The notes under the pieces are model-generated. The model saw nothing but the letters and a program-made list of their open reading frames with translations. It had not been told where the DNA came from and made no database searches. The position numbers and the translations under genes were made by a program. Source: Clostridium porci (GTDB lineage: Bacteria > Bacillota > Clostridia > Lachnospirales > Lachnospiraceae). Taken from it: a stretch of 64,000 nucleotides of DNA. Of the stretch, positions 15,831 through 23,981 are shown piece by piece; positions within the stretch are counted from its first letter, which is position 1, and every line of letters starts with the position of its first letter. The stretch spans positions 1 to 64,000 of the forward strand of contig NZ_VUMD01000010.1 of NCBI RefSeq assembly GCF_009696375.1, given 5' to 3'.

Positions 15831-17630
15831 TTATCCTACGAACTCCGCAATCGGTCCCAGCGCCAGTGCCGGGAAGAAACTCAAAGCACCAATCAGCAGA
15901 ACGATCACGATCAGCAGGAATACAAACATTCCATTACTGGTAGATAAGGTTCCTGCAGTAACTGCCAGTTTCTTTTTCTCTACCATACTTCCTGCGATTG
16001 CAAGGATTCCGGTAATAGGCAGAAATCTTGCCAGGAGCATCGCACCACCAAGGGTAAGATTTAAAAATGGAGTATCTGCACCAAAACCGGCAAATGCAGA
16101 ACCATTGTTTCCTCCGGCTGATGAATATGCATACAACATTTCAGAAAAACCATGTGCCCCCAAGTTATTCAGGCTTTCTGCAACGGATGGAACCGCTGCT
16201 GCTATTCCACTGAATACCAATATGGCGATTGGTGTGGCAAGGCATACCAGGACTGCCCATTTCATTTCATAAGGTTCAATCTTCTTTCCCAGGTATTCCG
16301 GTGTTCTTCCGACCATCAATCCTGCAATAAATACAGTTAATATTGCAAATCCAAGCATACCGTAAAGTCCGCACCCTACGCCTCCGAATACTACTTCACC
16401 AAGCTGCATCAGAAGCATTGTGATCATTCCGCCAAGAGGCGTATAGCTGTCATGCATAGAGTTTACGGAACCATTGGATGCTGCCGTCGTCCATGTTGCC
16501 CATGTGACAGAGGAACCGATACCGAATCTTGCTTCTTTTCCTTCCATATTTCCACCAGCCTGTCCGTCAGTGGAAGTATCTACATATTCATTTTCTGAAA
16601 GGGCCGTAGATGCAGACTGCTCATTTACTGCTACTACAGACATTGCTGCAATTAACATCAGAAACATCGCCATAAAAACTGCGATTCCCTGTTTTTTGTC
16701 TTTGACATCACGTCCAAAGGAAAAGCATAATGCCGCAGGTATCAGAAGTAAAAACAACATTTCCAGCAAATTACTGAACCAGTTTGGATTTTCCAGCGGA
16801 TGTGCAGAGTTTACGCCATAATATCCACCACCATTGGTACCCAGCTGTTTAATAGCAATCTGGCTTGCCGCAAAACCGAGAGGAATGATTTCTTCTGTAA
16901 CAACTTCAGCATCCTCTACAACCTTTCCATCTACCGTTACGGCCTCCCCGTCGATCTTGGCTCCATCCAGATAATTGCCGTCGGAATCAAAAGCAACTGG
17001 CTCCATCAATTCTACAGTTTCTGCAGCTTTCCATGTCTGTGGCACACCCTGGGAAGCAATCATAAGTGCACCTGCCAGAGAAAGCGGCATTAAAACATAC
17101 AGGGTAGATCTTGTCAGATCTGCCCAAAAGTTTCCCACACCATTTCCTTTTACTCTGGTAAATCCACGGATCAGAGCATATAGAACTGCAATACCCGTAG
17201 CCGGTGTCACAAAATTCTGAACCGTCAACCCCAGAGCCTGAGACAGATAACTGAGCTGTGATTCTCCACTGTATGCCTGCCAGTTTGTATTTGTCACAAA
17301 GCTTATGGCAGTATTCAGTGACAGATCCCAGCTCATCCCCTCTATATGCTGGGGATTCAATGGGAGGAATTTCTGGAACACCTGTAAAAGAAACAGTACC
17401 AGAAGTCCAAATCCGGAAAATGCCAGTACACTTGCCAGATACTTTTTCCATGACATATCTTCTTCCGGATCAATATGTAACACTTTATAAATTCCTTTTT
17501 CACACGGTGCCAGAATTCCGGTCAGGAAAACTTTCTCCCCATTCATCGCCTTGCTGATATAACGTCCTAACGGAATTGCAAGCAAGACGAGCACCGTCAG
17601 ATAAAATATATATTGTATGATCGCTCCCAT
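15831..17630 (-). CDS. kdpA: KdpA K+-binding channel subunit
   Basis: The start is placed at the ATG at 17630, giving 599 residues and a single-base overlap with the kdpF stop. The longer frame to 17690 would read through kdpF. The protein has about ten membrane segments. Filter-like loops typical of KdpA are visible: TNTNWQAYSGES, GTNGGGYYGVNSAHP, a segment with GSVNSMHDSYTPLGG, and AGGNNGSAFAGF. It forms the K+ entry path of the KdpFABC pump, which is used when K+ falls to very low levels. Confidence 0.95.
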   Translation of the reverse strand: MGAIIQYIFYLTVLVLLAIPLGRYISKAMNGEKVFLTGILAPCEKGIYKVLHIDPEEDMSWKKYLASVLAFSGFGLLVLFLLQVFQKFLPLNPQHIEGMSWDLSLNTAISFVTNTNWQAYSGESQLSYLSQALGLTVQNFVTPATGIAVLYALIRGFTRVKGNGVGNFWADLTRSTLYVLMPLSLAGALMIASQGVPQTWKAAETVELMEPVAFDSDGNYLDGAKIDGEAVTVDGKVVEDAEVVTEEIIPLGFAASQIAIKQLGTNGGGYYGVNSAHPLENPNWFSNLLEMLFLLLIPAALCFSFGRDVKDKKQGIAVFMAMFLMLIAAMSVVAVNEQSASTALSENEYVDTSTDGQAGGNMEGKEARFGIGSSVTWATWTTAASNGSVNSMHDSYTPLGGMITMLLMQLGEVVFGGVGCGLYGMLGFAILTVFIAGLMVGRTPEYLGKKIEPYEMKWAVLVCLATPIAILVFSGIAAAVPSVAESLNNLGAHGFSEMLYAYSSAGGNNGSAFAGFGADTPFLNLTLGGAMLLARFLPITGILAIAGSMVEKKKLAVTAGTLSTSNGMFVFLLIVIVLLIGALSFFPALALGPIAEFVG

Positions 17631-17719
17631 CACATCTTTTCTCCCTTCATTAAAATTACAAAATAATAAATCAATAGTGCTGTCGCACAAATTCCTATGA
17701 CTGCTGTGATGATATTCAT
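17630..17719 (-). CDS. kdpF: KdpF small membrane subunit
   Basis: A 29-codon frame starts at 17719 after GGAGGC. The product begins MNIITAVIGICATALLIYYF and ends ILMKGEKM, which fits KdpF peptides (one membrane helix followed by a short charged end like KGEKF). It stabilises the Kdp complex and is commonly missed by gene finders. It is the first gene of the kdpFABC order and overlaps kdpA by one base. Confidence 0.8.
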   Translation of the reverse strand: MNIITAVIGICATALLIYYFVILMKGEKM

Positions 17720-17819
17720 CTCTTTGCCTCCTTTTCTCATAGTCCTGGCACTCTTTCTTGAGTACTTTTTTAATCTACTACTTTCTCTTATAAATTTCTG
17801 TTAAGCAGAATGCTCTCCA

Positions 17820-17836
17820 TTTAAAGAAGTTATAAA
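17820..17836 (-). promoter_or_regulatory. Weak candidate KdpE site upstream of kdpF
   Basis: On the minus strand TTTATAACTTCTTTAAA agrees with the E. coli KdpE site TTTATACTTTTTTTACA, as I remember it, at 13 of 17 positions. It lies about 100 bases before kdpF. AT-rich sequence makes a chance match plausible. Confidence 0.25.
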
Positions 17837-17842
17837 GTTTTA

Positions 17843-18142
17843 TTATTCAATAGGTTCTTCCTCAACACTATACATACAGTTCTTAATCGGGCAGAAAATC
17901 CCATAGCGTTCCAGATTATATCTGGCAGGTTCATATCCCTGATCCAGATCATATGCATTCTTAAAACATTTCATCGCCTGTACATGACGGCATTCTTTTT
18001 CAAGTATTAGCCCCAACAGGTTATGAAAAGCAGGAGTTTTCGGGCTATTAATAATTGCCTGTTCTGCCAGTTTTTCCCCTTTTGAATATTCACCATCCTC
18101 AATACACTTTTCTATTTCATATATCATTTTTCCGTATTTCAT
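17843..18142 (-). CDS. TPR mini-protein linked to K+ uptake genes (paralogue 1)
   Basis: The 99-residue product has two to three TPR-like helix pairs (AEQAIINSPKTPAFHNLLGL, VQAMKCFKNAYDLDQGY) and a C-terminal motif ARYNLERYGIFCPIK. It closely resembles the 118-residue protein at 20777 in this same block (HNL.G..(L/M)EKE..HV.AMK.F..AY.LD..Y.PARYN.E.YG). One copy sits before kdpFABC and one upstream of trkA. No function is known to me. Protein-protein contact with a K+ transporter or its regulators is inferred from position only. Confidence 0.7.
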   Translation of the reverse strand: MKYGKMIYEIEKCIEDGEYSKGEKLAEQAIINSPKTPAFHNLLGLILEKECRHVQAMKCFKNAYDLDQGYEPARYNLERYGIFCPIKNCMYSVEEEPIE

Positions 18143-18255
18143 GAACTTACCTCCTGATACACTCGTTTGTTTTCTTTTTATGATCTGATACTATCATTCT
18201 CATTTTTAAAAATGTATAAAGAGGCTCCTGTCCCATATTAAGAACCTTAAAAAGA

Positions 18256-19659
18256 TTATCTGTTTTTGAAAAAAGCCTGAATCAATACAAAAATCTCCAG
18301 TCTCCCTAAAATCATCCCTATGATCTCAATCAATAGGCATACGGAACTTGTTCCTGCATTCGTAACTCCAATGGAGAGTCCCACCGTACCAAGTGAGGAG
18401 GCAAACTCAAAGGCCCCTTCCAGTAAGGTACATCCGGAAAAGAATGTCAGAGCAATCGTCCCTGCCACATAGACCAGAAGATACGTCTGCGCATAGGTAG
18501 AAGCTTCTTCCACCTGTGTTCTGTCCAGTAATTCGTTTTCTGTTCCCTTACAATAATACGTGAGCGTTACCGTCCGGTCCGATATCATCTTTTTCTTCAC
18601 ATTCCATGCCAGATTCTTCATCAACCTGCATACCCTGCCCAGCTTAATTCCTCCTGCTGTAGATCCGATCCCACCGCCAATGATCATAAGCGAGATCATG
18701 ATACCCAGCGCTGTCTCGGGCCACTCACGATAACTGCAGGTAGCATACCCAGTGGTGGATAATGCAGAGAACGCATTAAAAAAAGCCAATTCTGTACTCT
18801 CTCCTGCTGATATCCCACTTTTTGCCAAAAACAATGTCATCACTGGAACCGTGATCACGGTCAGGCCAGCCAAAAAACGGATCTCACTTGCACGCAGGAA
18901 ATCCCGGATCCGTCCACGGAACAATAACAGCAACAAAGAAAAATTCGTTGTTCCAATCATCATCAGCAAAACGGTGATCCATTCAATGGGAAGGGAATGG
19001 TAATAGCCGATACTGTCCAGCCGGTTGGAAAAGCCGCCGGTCGATAATGCACACATGGTATGAACGATGCTGTCAAAAACAGGCATCCCGCATATGGTAT
19101 ACAAAATCGTGCCTGCAATCAGGAAAAATCCATACATCATTCCAATCACTTTTGCTGTTTTTCCAATGGTAGGCATTAATTTGTCCGGATGCCCCTCTGC
19201 CTGGTACAACGTAACCGAATCCTTTTCCTGTATAAAAAGGAGCATCATCATCACAAACCCCAGACCTCCCACATACTGCAGGAAACCTCTGTAGAAAAGG
19301 AAAATATGCGGCAGCCGCTCCACATCCAATACGGAAAGTCCGGTTGTGGTAAACCCGCTTACCGATTCAAAAAGAGCCTGTACAGGAGTCATATTTCCAT
19401 ACAGCCAGAATGGGAATACCGCAAGTATGAATCCATACATCCAGGTAAATACCACCATCCGGCTGCTGCTCATATTTCTTTTCTTTCTGTGGCATACAAC
19501 CATCCCCAGTGCAATGGAAACTGCCGCTGGCAGCAAGAACTGCCAGATAAAAACGATTTCTTCGGGGTAAAATGGGAGAACCAGAAGCGGAACAAACAGG
19601 ATACAGCCCTCTAATACCATCATTTTCCCCATCACTGATATTCCATTACGATGCAGCAT
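18256..19659 (-). CDS. trkH: TrkH/KtrB-type potassium uptake membrane subunit
   Basis: A 467-residue membrane protein with the four pore loops of the Trk/Ktr family visible in order: VSGFTTTGLS, MCALSTGGFS, FSALSTTGYA and ASSLGTVGLS, each with the selectivity-filter glycine. It conducts K+ (or Na+-coupled K+) under control of TrkA-type RCK proteins. Its start overlaps the 3' end of the upstream RCK gene by 14 bases. Together with two RCK genes it forms a complete Trk system next to kdp. Confidence 0.92.
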   Translation of the reverse strand: MLHRNGISVMGKMMVLEGCILFVPLLVLPFYPEEIVFIWQFLLPAAVSIALGMVVCHRKKRNMSSSRMVVFTWMYGFILAVFPFWLYGNMTPVQALFESVSGFTTTGLSVLDVERLPHIFLFYRGFLQYVGGLGFVMMMLLFIQEKDSVTLYQAEGHPDKLMPTIGKTAKVIGMMYGFFLIAGTILYTICGMPVFDSIVHTMCALSTGGFSNRLDSIGYYHSLPIEWITVLLMMIGTTNFSLLLLLFRGRIRDFLRASEIRFLAGLTVITVPVMTLFLAKSGISAGESTELAFFNAFSALSTTGYATCSYREWPETALGIMISLMIIGGGIGSTAGGIKLGRVCRLMKNLAWNVKKKMISDRTVTLTYYCKGTENELLDRTQVEEASTYAQTYLLVYVAGTIALTFFSGCTLLEGAFEFASSLGTVGLSIGVTNAGTSSVCLLIEIIGMILGRLEIFVLIQAFFKNR

Positions 19660-20338
19660 ATTCCGTCAGCTCCTTTATCTGGTCAAGTTTACTCTTGTCC
19701 GAAGTAATGATCAGAAGCACATCCCCTTCTGTAATACGGGTATCCCCTCTGGGAATCAGACTCCGGTCTCCCCGAAGGATACAGCCGATGATCACTTCCT
19801 TGGGGAGATTCAATTCCCATAATTTCTTCCCCGCAACTAATGAATTTTTCGGAATTGGCAGTTCCAGAATCTGAATCCTTCCCTCGTCAACCGGTATCAG
19901 TCTGGTCATCTCATCCATGACTGCCTGTTCCTCCATGATGTTCGTAATCATATTCAGTGCACAGACCACCCGGTCAATTCCCATCTGGTAGAAAAAATCT
20001 GTTTTCGATGGATCATTTAAAAGAGCCACTGTTTTCTTCACATGAAAGAACTGTTTACACATTTCACAGATGACAAGATTACTCTCATCACTGTCTGTCA
20101 GTGCAATCGCCACCTGGCAGTTTCCGGCAGCTGCATCCTCTAAAATAAACTTTTTACTTCCGTCTCCGAAAATAACATTCAGCCTGTTCACTTCTGCCAG
20201 TTTTTCACAGGCTTCATAATCCTTATTAATGACTGTCACACGATATCCCTTTTTCAGCAAAGAAGTGGCAAGGGATCTGGCTTTATGGAATCCTCCCACG
20301 ATCAGAATACTTTTTTGTTCTCTCTTTTTATTCCACAT
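19646..20338 (-). CDS. trkA: TrkA-type RCK protein (N + C domains), degenerate nucleotide motif
   Basis: The start ATG at 20338 follows GGAGGTGGAACAC, giving 230 residues. The first ~140 form a TrkA-N Rossmann domain (ILIVGG, VTVINKDYEACEKL, VIFGDGS). The last ~80 form a TrkA-C domain with LVAGKKLWELNLP and RITEGDVLLIITS. The glycine-rich loop reads GGFHKAR instead of GxGxxG, so NAD/ATP binding here may be lost and the upstream 145-residue partner may supply it. It overlaps that partner by 11 bases and trkH by 14, so all three are coupled. Confidence 0.85.
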   Translation of the reverse strand: MWNKKREQKSILIVGGFHKARSLATSLLKKGYRVTVINKDYEACEKLAEVNRLNVIFGDGSKKFILEDAAAGNCQVAIALTDSDESNLVICEMCKQFFHVKKTVALLNDPSKTDFFYQMGIDRVVCALNMITNIMEEQAVMDEMTRLIPVDEGRIQILELPIPKNSLVAGKKLWELNLPKEVIIGCILRGDRSLIPRGDTRITEGDVLLIITSDKSKLDQIKELTEYAAS

Positions 20339-20765
20339 GTGTTCCACCTCCGATTTCGATGTAATTGGCAATTTCCTTCTCCGACAATTCTGACGGGCAG
20401 ATTGTATCGATCCCCATCTCTTTTACCAGTGCAATCTTCTCTTCATCATAGATCCTTGCCACAACCTTCGGAATATGGAACATCTTTTTTGCAATTTGCG
20501 CCGCACAGATATTCACACAATCATGATCGGTAACAGCAATAAAAGCCGCAGCATCTGCAAGACCAGAAGCTTCCAGTCTCTCCATATCTGTCGCACTGGC
20601 TGTTAACGTCAGTCCGCCATAAGAATATGGCAATTTCCGGAATGCCGTTTTATCACAATCAAGAACCATTACATCTTTTTTCTCTTCTGAAAGTTTTCCC
20701 GCTATGCTTGCACCCAGACGCCCGCATCCAGCGATCACCGTACATTCATTTCCCTTTCCTGTCAT
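20328..20765 (-). CDS. Stand-alone TrkA-N (RCK_N) domain protein
   Basis: A 145-residue protein made of one Rossmann RCK_N domain. It has the intact loop AGCGRLGASIAG, VLDCDKTAFRKL, ASATDMERLEASGLADAAAFIAVT and the ARIYDEEK segment. It lacks the TrkA-C domain. Ordinary TrkA proteins carry two N-C units in one chain; here the functions are shared by two overlapping genes. This unit keeps the nucleotide-binding glycines that the next gene has lost, so a hetero-ring over TrkH is likely. Confidence 0.85.
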   Translation of the reverse strand: MTGKGNECTVIAGCGRLGASIAGKLSEEKKDVMVLDCDKTAFRKLPYSYGGLTLTASATDMERLEASGLADAAAFIAVTDHDCVNICAAQIAKKMFHIPKVVARIYDEEKIALVKEMGIDTICPSELSEKEIANYIEIGGGTHVE

Positions 20766-20776
20766 TTCAATCCCTC

Positions 20777-21133
20777 CTATTTTCTTACAAGATGTCCTAC
20801 ATGATGTTCATCGTAAACCACTTTAAACTGCGGATCATTCTGCACCGGACAATCCTCCTCTGTATAGGCACATCTTCCGGAAGGATACATGGTCCCATAC
20901 TGCTCCATGTTATATCGTGCGGGAATGTAAGTCGGATCCAGTGCATAAGCTGCACGGAAATGTTTCATTGCAAGAACATGATTACGCTCTTTTTCCATCA
21001 GGATTCCCATCAGGTTATGAGGGATTGCGGAATGCGGATTCTGAAGCATTGCCTCTCCCAGTTTTTTTTCACATTCTTTATATTCATGCTGAACAATCAG
21101 CCTTTTACATCTGTTTTCTAATTTCTCAGTCAT
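20777..21133 (-). CDS. TPR mini-protein linked to K+ uptake genes (paralogue 2)
   Basis: The 118-residue product has TPR-like repeats (CEKKLGEAMLQNPHSAIPHN, VLAMKHFRAAYALDPTY) and ARYNMEQYGTMYP, closely matching the protein at 17843. It has an extra C-terminal stretch ending HHVGHLVRK. It lies 11 bases upstream of the stand-alone TrkA-N gene and reads in the same direction, so it heads the trk operon after a structured repeat. Function unknown. Confidence 0.7.
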   Translation of the reverse strand: MTEKLENRCKRLIVQHEYKECEKKLGEAMLQNPHSAIPHNLMGILMEKERNHVLAMKHFRAAYALDPTYIPARYNMEQYGTMYPSGRCAYTEEDCPVQNDPQFKVVYDEHHVGHLVRK

Positions 21134-21155
21134 TTGGTTCTCCTCCTTTTATTAT

Positions 21156-21277
21156 CAAGTACGCCACCGGCGTACTTGCCGCGAGGCGCGCGCTCCGAAG
21201 GAGCTTTCGACTGCGCGCCTCTGCGATCCGCCAGAGGCACAACTTCAGAAGGGATCCTCACCCACTTCTGAAGTTGT
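21156..21277. repeat. Multi-hairpin structured repeat, copy B (upstream of the trk operon)
   Basis: Stem CAAGTACGCC/GGCGTACTTG lies at 21156-21178. The core at 21183-21221 has outer arms GAGGCGCGC/GCGCGCCTC and inner stem GCTCC-GAA-GGAGC. The tail TGCGATCCGCCAGAGG follows, then a stem at 21239-21277 (ACAACTTCAGAAG / CTTCTGAAGTTGT). The core order, the GAA loop, the TTTC stretch and the ATCCGCC.GAGG tail match copy A at 12763-12897, while the stem bases differ in a compensating way. A short piece (TCAAGTACGCCACC) also appears at 23718-23731. Confidence 0.8.
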
Positions 21278-21471
21278 ACCCGTAGTATATCTTTTTACCT
21301 GTGGGAATGGTGTGGGAATCGATTCACCGGTTGTGAGAATCCTGTGAGATTTTTCAGAATGTGTGAAGAAGTTGTGAGATCAGACGACTGTTGTGAAAAT
21401 GGTGTAAGAAAAAAGAGGATGCAAATCTTTACTGCTCGATTTACATCCTCTTTTTTCATCTGAAATTATTT

Positions 21472-22191
21472 TTATTTTACGAATTCCTGCTCCCGCATCC
21501 GGTATCCGATTCCTATTTCCGTTTCTATATACTCCGGTTTTGCCGGATTCCGTTCGATTTTTCTTCGGGTGGAAGCCATTACAGAACGAAGTACCTGTGT
21601 ATCTTCCCCGTATCCTTCTCCCCATATCTTCCGTAAAATCGTATGGTAGGTAAGTACCTTTCCCGGATTCTGCATAAATAAAAGCAACAGCTGATATTCC
21701 AAAGGGGTCAGATGAATCTCCTTGTCATCCTTATAGGCAATATGCGCCCCGTTATCCAGTTTCAGACCTCCATTCACATATACCGTATCATCCGGTCTTT
21801 CCTCTGATTCCAAATGATTCATACGGTAATAGTGTCGCAGTGCCACTCGGATTCTGGCCATCAGTTCTGTAGCGGAAAAAGGTTTTGTCAGATAGTCATC
21901 CGCTCCATCATCCAAAGCCGCTGCCTTTTCTTTATCCTGATCCCTTGCAGAAACAATTATTATCGGAACTTCCGACCATTCACGGATTTTATGGAGCACT
22001 TCCATTCCATCCATATCCGGAAGCCCCAGATCCAGTAAGATCAGATCTGCATTTTTCCTTACCATATAGGAGATGCCATCTTTCCCATTTACTGCGCCTT
22101 CCACAAAAAATCCAGCATTTTCCAATGTATAAGCCATAAAATTCTGTATCTGTATATCATCTTCAATAATCAATATCTTTTCTTTAAACAA
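21472..22191 (-). CDS. OmpR-family response regulator paired with the second KdpD-like kinase
   Basis: About 239 residues with a receiver domain (LIIEDD, LILLDLGLPDMDG, LTKPFS) and a winged-helix domain (HLTPLEYQLL, MASTRRKIE, GIGYRM), very similar in build to KdpE. The start is best at the TTG at 22191, 9 bases after AAGGAG and overlapping the kinase stop. GTG at 22197 is the alternative. A longer frame to 22287 would lie within the kinase gene. With its kinase it probably tunes the trk genes or shares targets with KdpE; this is inferred from position. Confidence 0.85.
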   Translation of the reverse strand: MFKEKILIIEDDIQIQNFMAYTLENAGFFVEGAVNGKDGISYMVRKNADLILLDLGLPDMDGMEVLHKIREWSEVPIIIVSARDQDKEKAAALDDGADDYLTKPFSATELMARIRVALRHYYRMNHLESEERPDDTVYVNGGLKLDNGAHIAYKDDKEIHLTPLEYQLLLLFMQNPGKVLTYHTILRKIWGEGYGEDTQVLRSVMASTRRKIERNPAKPEYIETEIGIGYRMREQEFVK

Positions 22192-23689
22192 TTTCACTTT
22201 CTCCTTCCGTAAGCGATAATGTAAAGAGAAACTCTGCTCCCTTCCTATCCGTCCGGTTCCCTCCGGTGATCGTTCCACCATGAGCATTTACCACCGTCTC
22301 ACAGATCGTAAGCCCCAGCCCGATTCCTCTTTTTACATCAGCAGAACGGGATTTAGACGTATAAAACATTTTAAACAAATTTGGAACATCTGCTTCTGCA
22401 ATTCCCTCTCCTTCATCCCGGACAGAAACCAATAGTTCATCTTCTGTGTAACTGACAGAAACAGTAATGGCTTCCTGCGGTCTTGTGTGTTTTACTGCAT
22501 TGTCCAGCAGATTGGTAATTACCTGCTCAATCAGCTTTGCATCAATGGGCACTAACCGGAACTCATCCGGTATCTCTACCTGTATCTCCCGCTCTGGAAA
22601 GCTTCGTTCCACATGGGCAACCGCACAGCCGATCACCTCTTCGATTGCTTCCATTTCCTTATGTATCACAATCTTGCCATCCTGCAGCCTTGTCAGGCTT
22701 AAGATATTCTCGACCAATGATTTCAGCCAGTCGGCATCCTGATAGATACCTTGAAGGAGTCCCTGACGTCTGTCTTCTTTGTCAGTCATATCCATCAGCA
22801 TTTCCGCAGTTCCCATGATACCCGACAGTGGTGTCCGAAGATCATGAGAAATCGCACGCAGAAGATTCGCACGTTCTCTTTCCCGTTCCATATTTTCTCT
22901 GTCACGCACTCTTTCTACCGTTACTTCAATACGTTCCATCGCCATGGAGACATTTTCTATGATAGAATGCAGCAGCTTTTTCTTTTCCTGCAGCTTTTCC
23001 GCATGAACGGTTTTATCAATTTTTACCACTGCCAGCAAATGTTCTCTCCCATTAACCGGATAACCATAACTATCCTCTTCTTCCAGATATTCTGTCCGAA
23101 GATCCATATATTTCTTCCGAATCTCTTCTGCATCCGGCACTCCTCTGTGAATCTGTTCTTTTCCTGACTGCTGAATGTAGAGCGGTTCAGACTGTCTTCC
23201 AATATAAATACATCCGACATTTACCTGAAAAAGATGGCTGATGCTTTCTGCAGCTATTTTCAAAACAGCTTCCATATCCGACGCATCAGACAACTTACTG
23301 GAGAGCATATATAAGATCTGGCTTTCTTTCCCTCTTTCATTTGCTTCTTCCGTTAATAGTTTTTCTTTTGTTGTCAGGGCACTCGTGAGAATGGAAGTTG
23401 TCAGCATGATTGAAAAAGTAATCAGATACCCGGGATCATTTACTGCAAGCGTATGATAGGGTTCCGTAAAAAAATAATTATAACATAGGAGTGAAACCAC
23501 TGAAGATAAAATCCCATACTGATATCCTGATGTAAACCTCGCAACCAAAAGAACAGCCAGAAGATACATCACAACAATATTCGTCTCCGGAAATCCAAGT
23601 CCTGTAAATATCTTTCCAATTATGGTAGCTGCTAAGACAATTGCCGCCAGTTTTAACAGCCCCAGCGGTACTTCTCTCATTTTACTCAT
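22184..23689 (-). CDS. Truncated KdpD-like sensor kinase without the N-terminal KdpD/USP domains
   Basis: The 501-residue protein starts directly at the DUF4118 membrane part (segments between ~10 and 105, NYFFTEPYHTLAVNDPGY). A GAF-like stretch follows, then the phosphoacceptor helix around His282 (AISHDLRTPLSG) and the ATPase boxes NLLDNAVKHT, RDEGEGIAEAD and GIGLGLTICETVV. Its closest relative here is KdpD at 10048, but the ~370-residue P-loop and stress-protein domains are missing. It must therefore sense something else or depend on a separate partner. It overlaps its regulator gene. Confidence 0.87.
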   Translation of the reverse strand: MSKMREVPLGLLKLAAIVLAATIIGKIFTGLGFPETNIVVMYLLAVLLVARFTSGYQYGILSSVVSLLCYNYFFTEPYHTLAVNDPGYLITFSIMLTTSILTSALTTKEKLLTEEANERGKESQILYMLSSKLSDASDMEAVLKIAAESISHLFQVNVGCIYIGRQSEPLYIQQSGKEQIHRGVPDAEEIRKKYMDLRTEYLEEEDSYGYPVNGREHLLAVVKIDKTVHAEKLQEKKKLLHSIIENVSMAMERIEVTVERVRDRENMERERERANLLRAISHDLRTPLSGIMGTAEMLMDMTDKEDRRQGLLQGIYQDADWLKSLVENILSLTRLQDGKIVIHKEMEAIEEVIGCAVAHVERSFPEREIQVEIPDEFRLVPIDAKLIEQVITNLLDNAVKHTRPQEAITVSVSYTEDELLVSVRDEGEGIAEADVPNLFKMFYTSKSRSADVKRGIGLGLTICETVVNAHGGTITGGNRTDRKGAEFLFTLSLTEGESEIV

Positions 23690-23824
23690 TACAATCGCCT
23701 CTTTATTGTTTATTATTCAAGTACGCCACCCATTCAGTATAGCACACACAGGTTGTTTTTCAATCCCAGGAAAATGTGACATTTCAGTTTACAAAATTTT
23801 GGTCACAAAATCTTCACATTTTTA

Positions 23825-23866
23825 TTAGCGCTCCCTATTGACGAGTGCTAATACATGTGTTATATT
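23825..23866 (+). promoter_or_regulatory. CIRCE operator over a sigma-A promoter of hsp20
   Basis: The inverted repeat TTAGCGCTC-N9-GAGTGCTAA (23825-23851) matches the HrcA operator CIRCE with one base changed. It covers the -35 box TTGACG (23838-23843), followed by a 17-base spacer and the -10 box TATATT (23861-23866). HrcA binding would block this promoter until heat or misfolded protein titrates the repressor. Confidence 0.92.
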
Positions 23867-23981
23867 ACACACAGAACAAAGGCGATGGAAATGATTCATC
23901 CTCCTAATATTCATAAATCAACACTTCGGGTTTCTCCGATAGTGCAAACTTTAGTTTATGTCATGAAAGGAGATATGACTT

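Noticed and set aside
23690..23824. A c-di-AMP (ydaO) riboswitch controlling the K+ block
   Set aside because: I looked upstream of the kinase, the trk genes and kdpF for the conserved core and found none.
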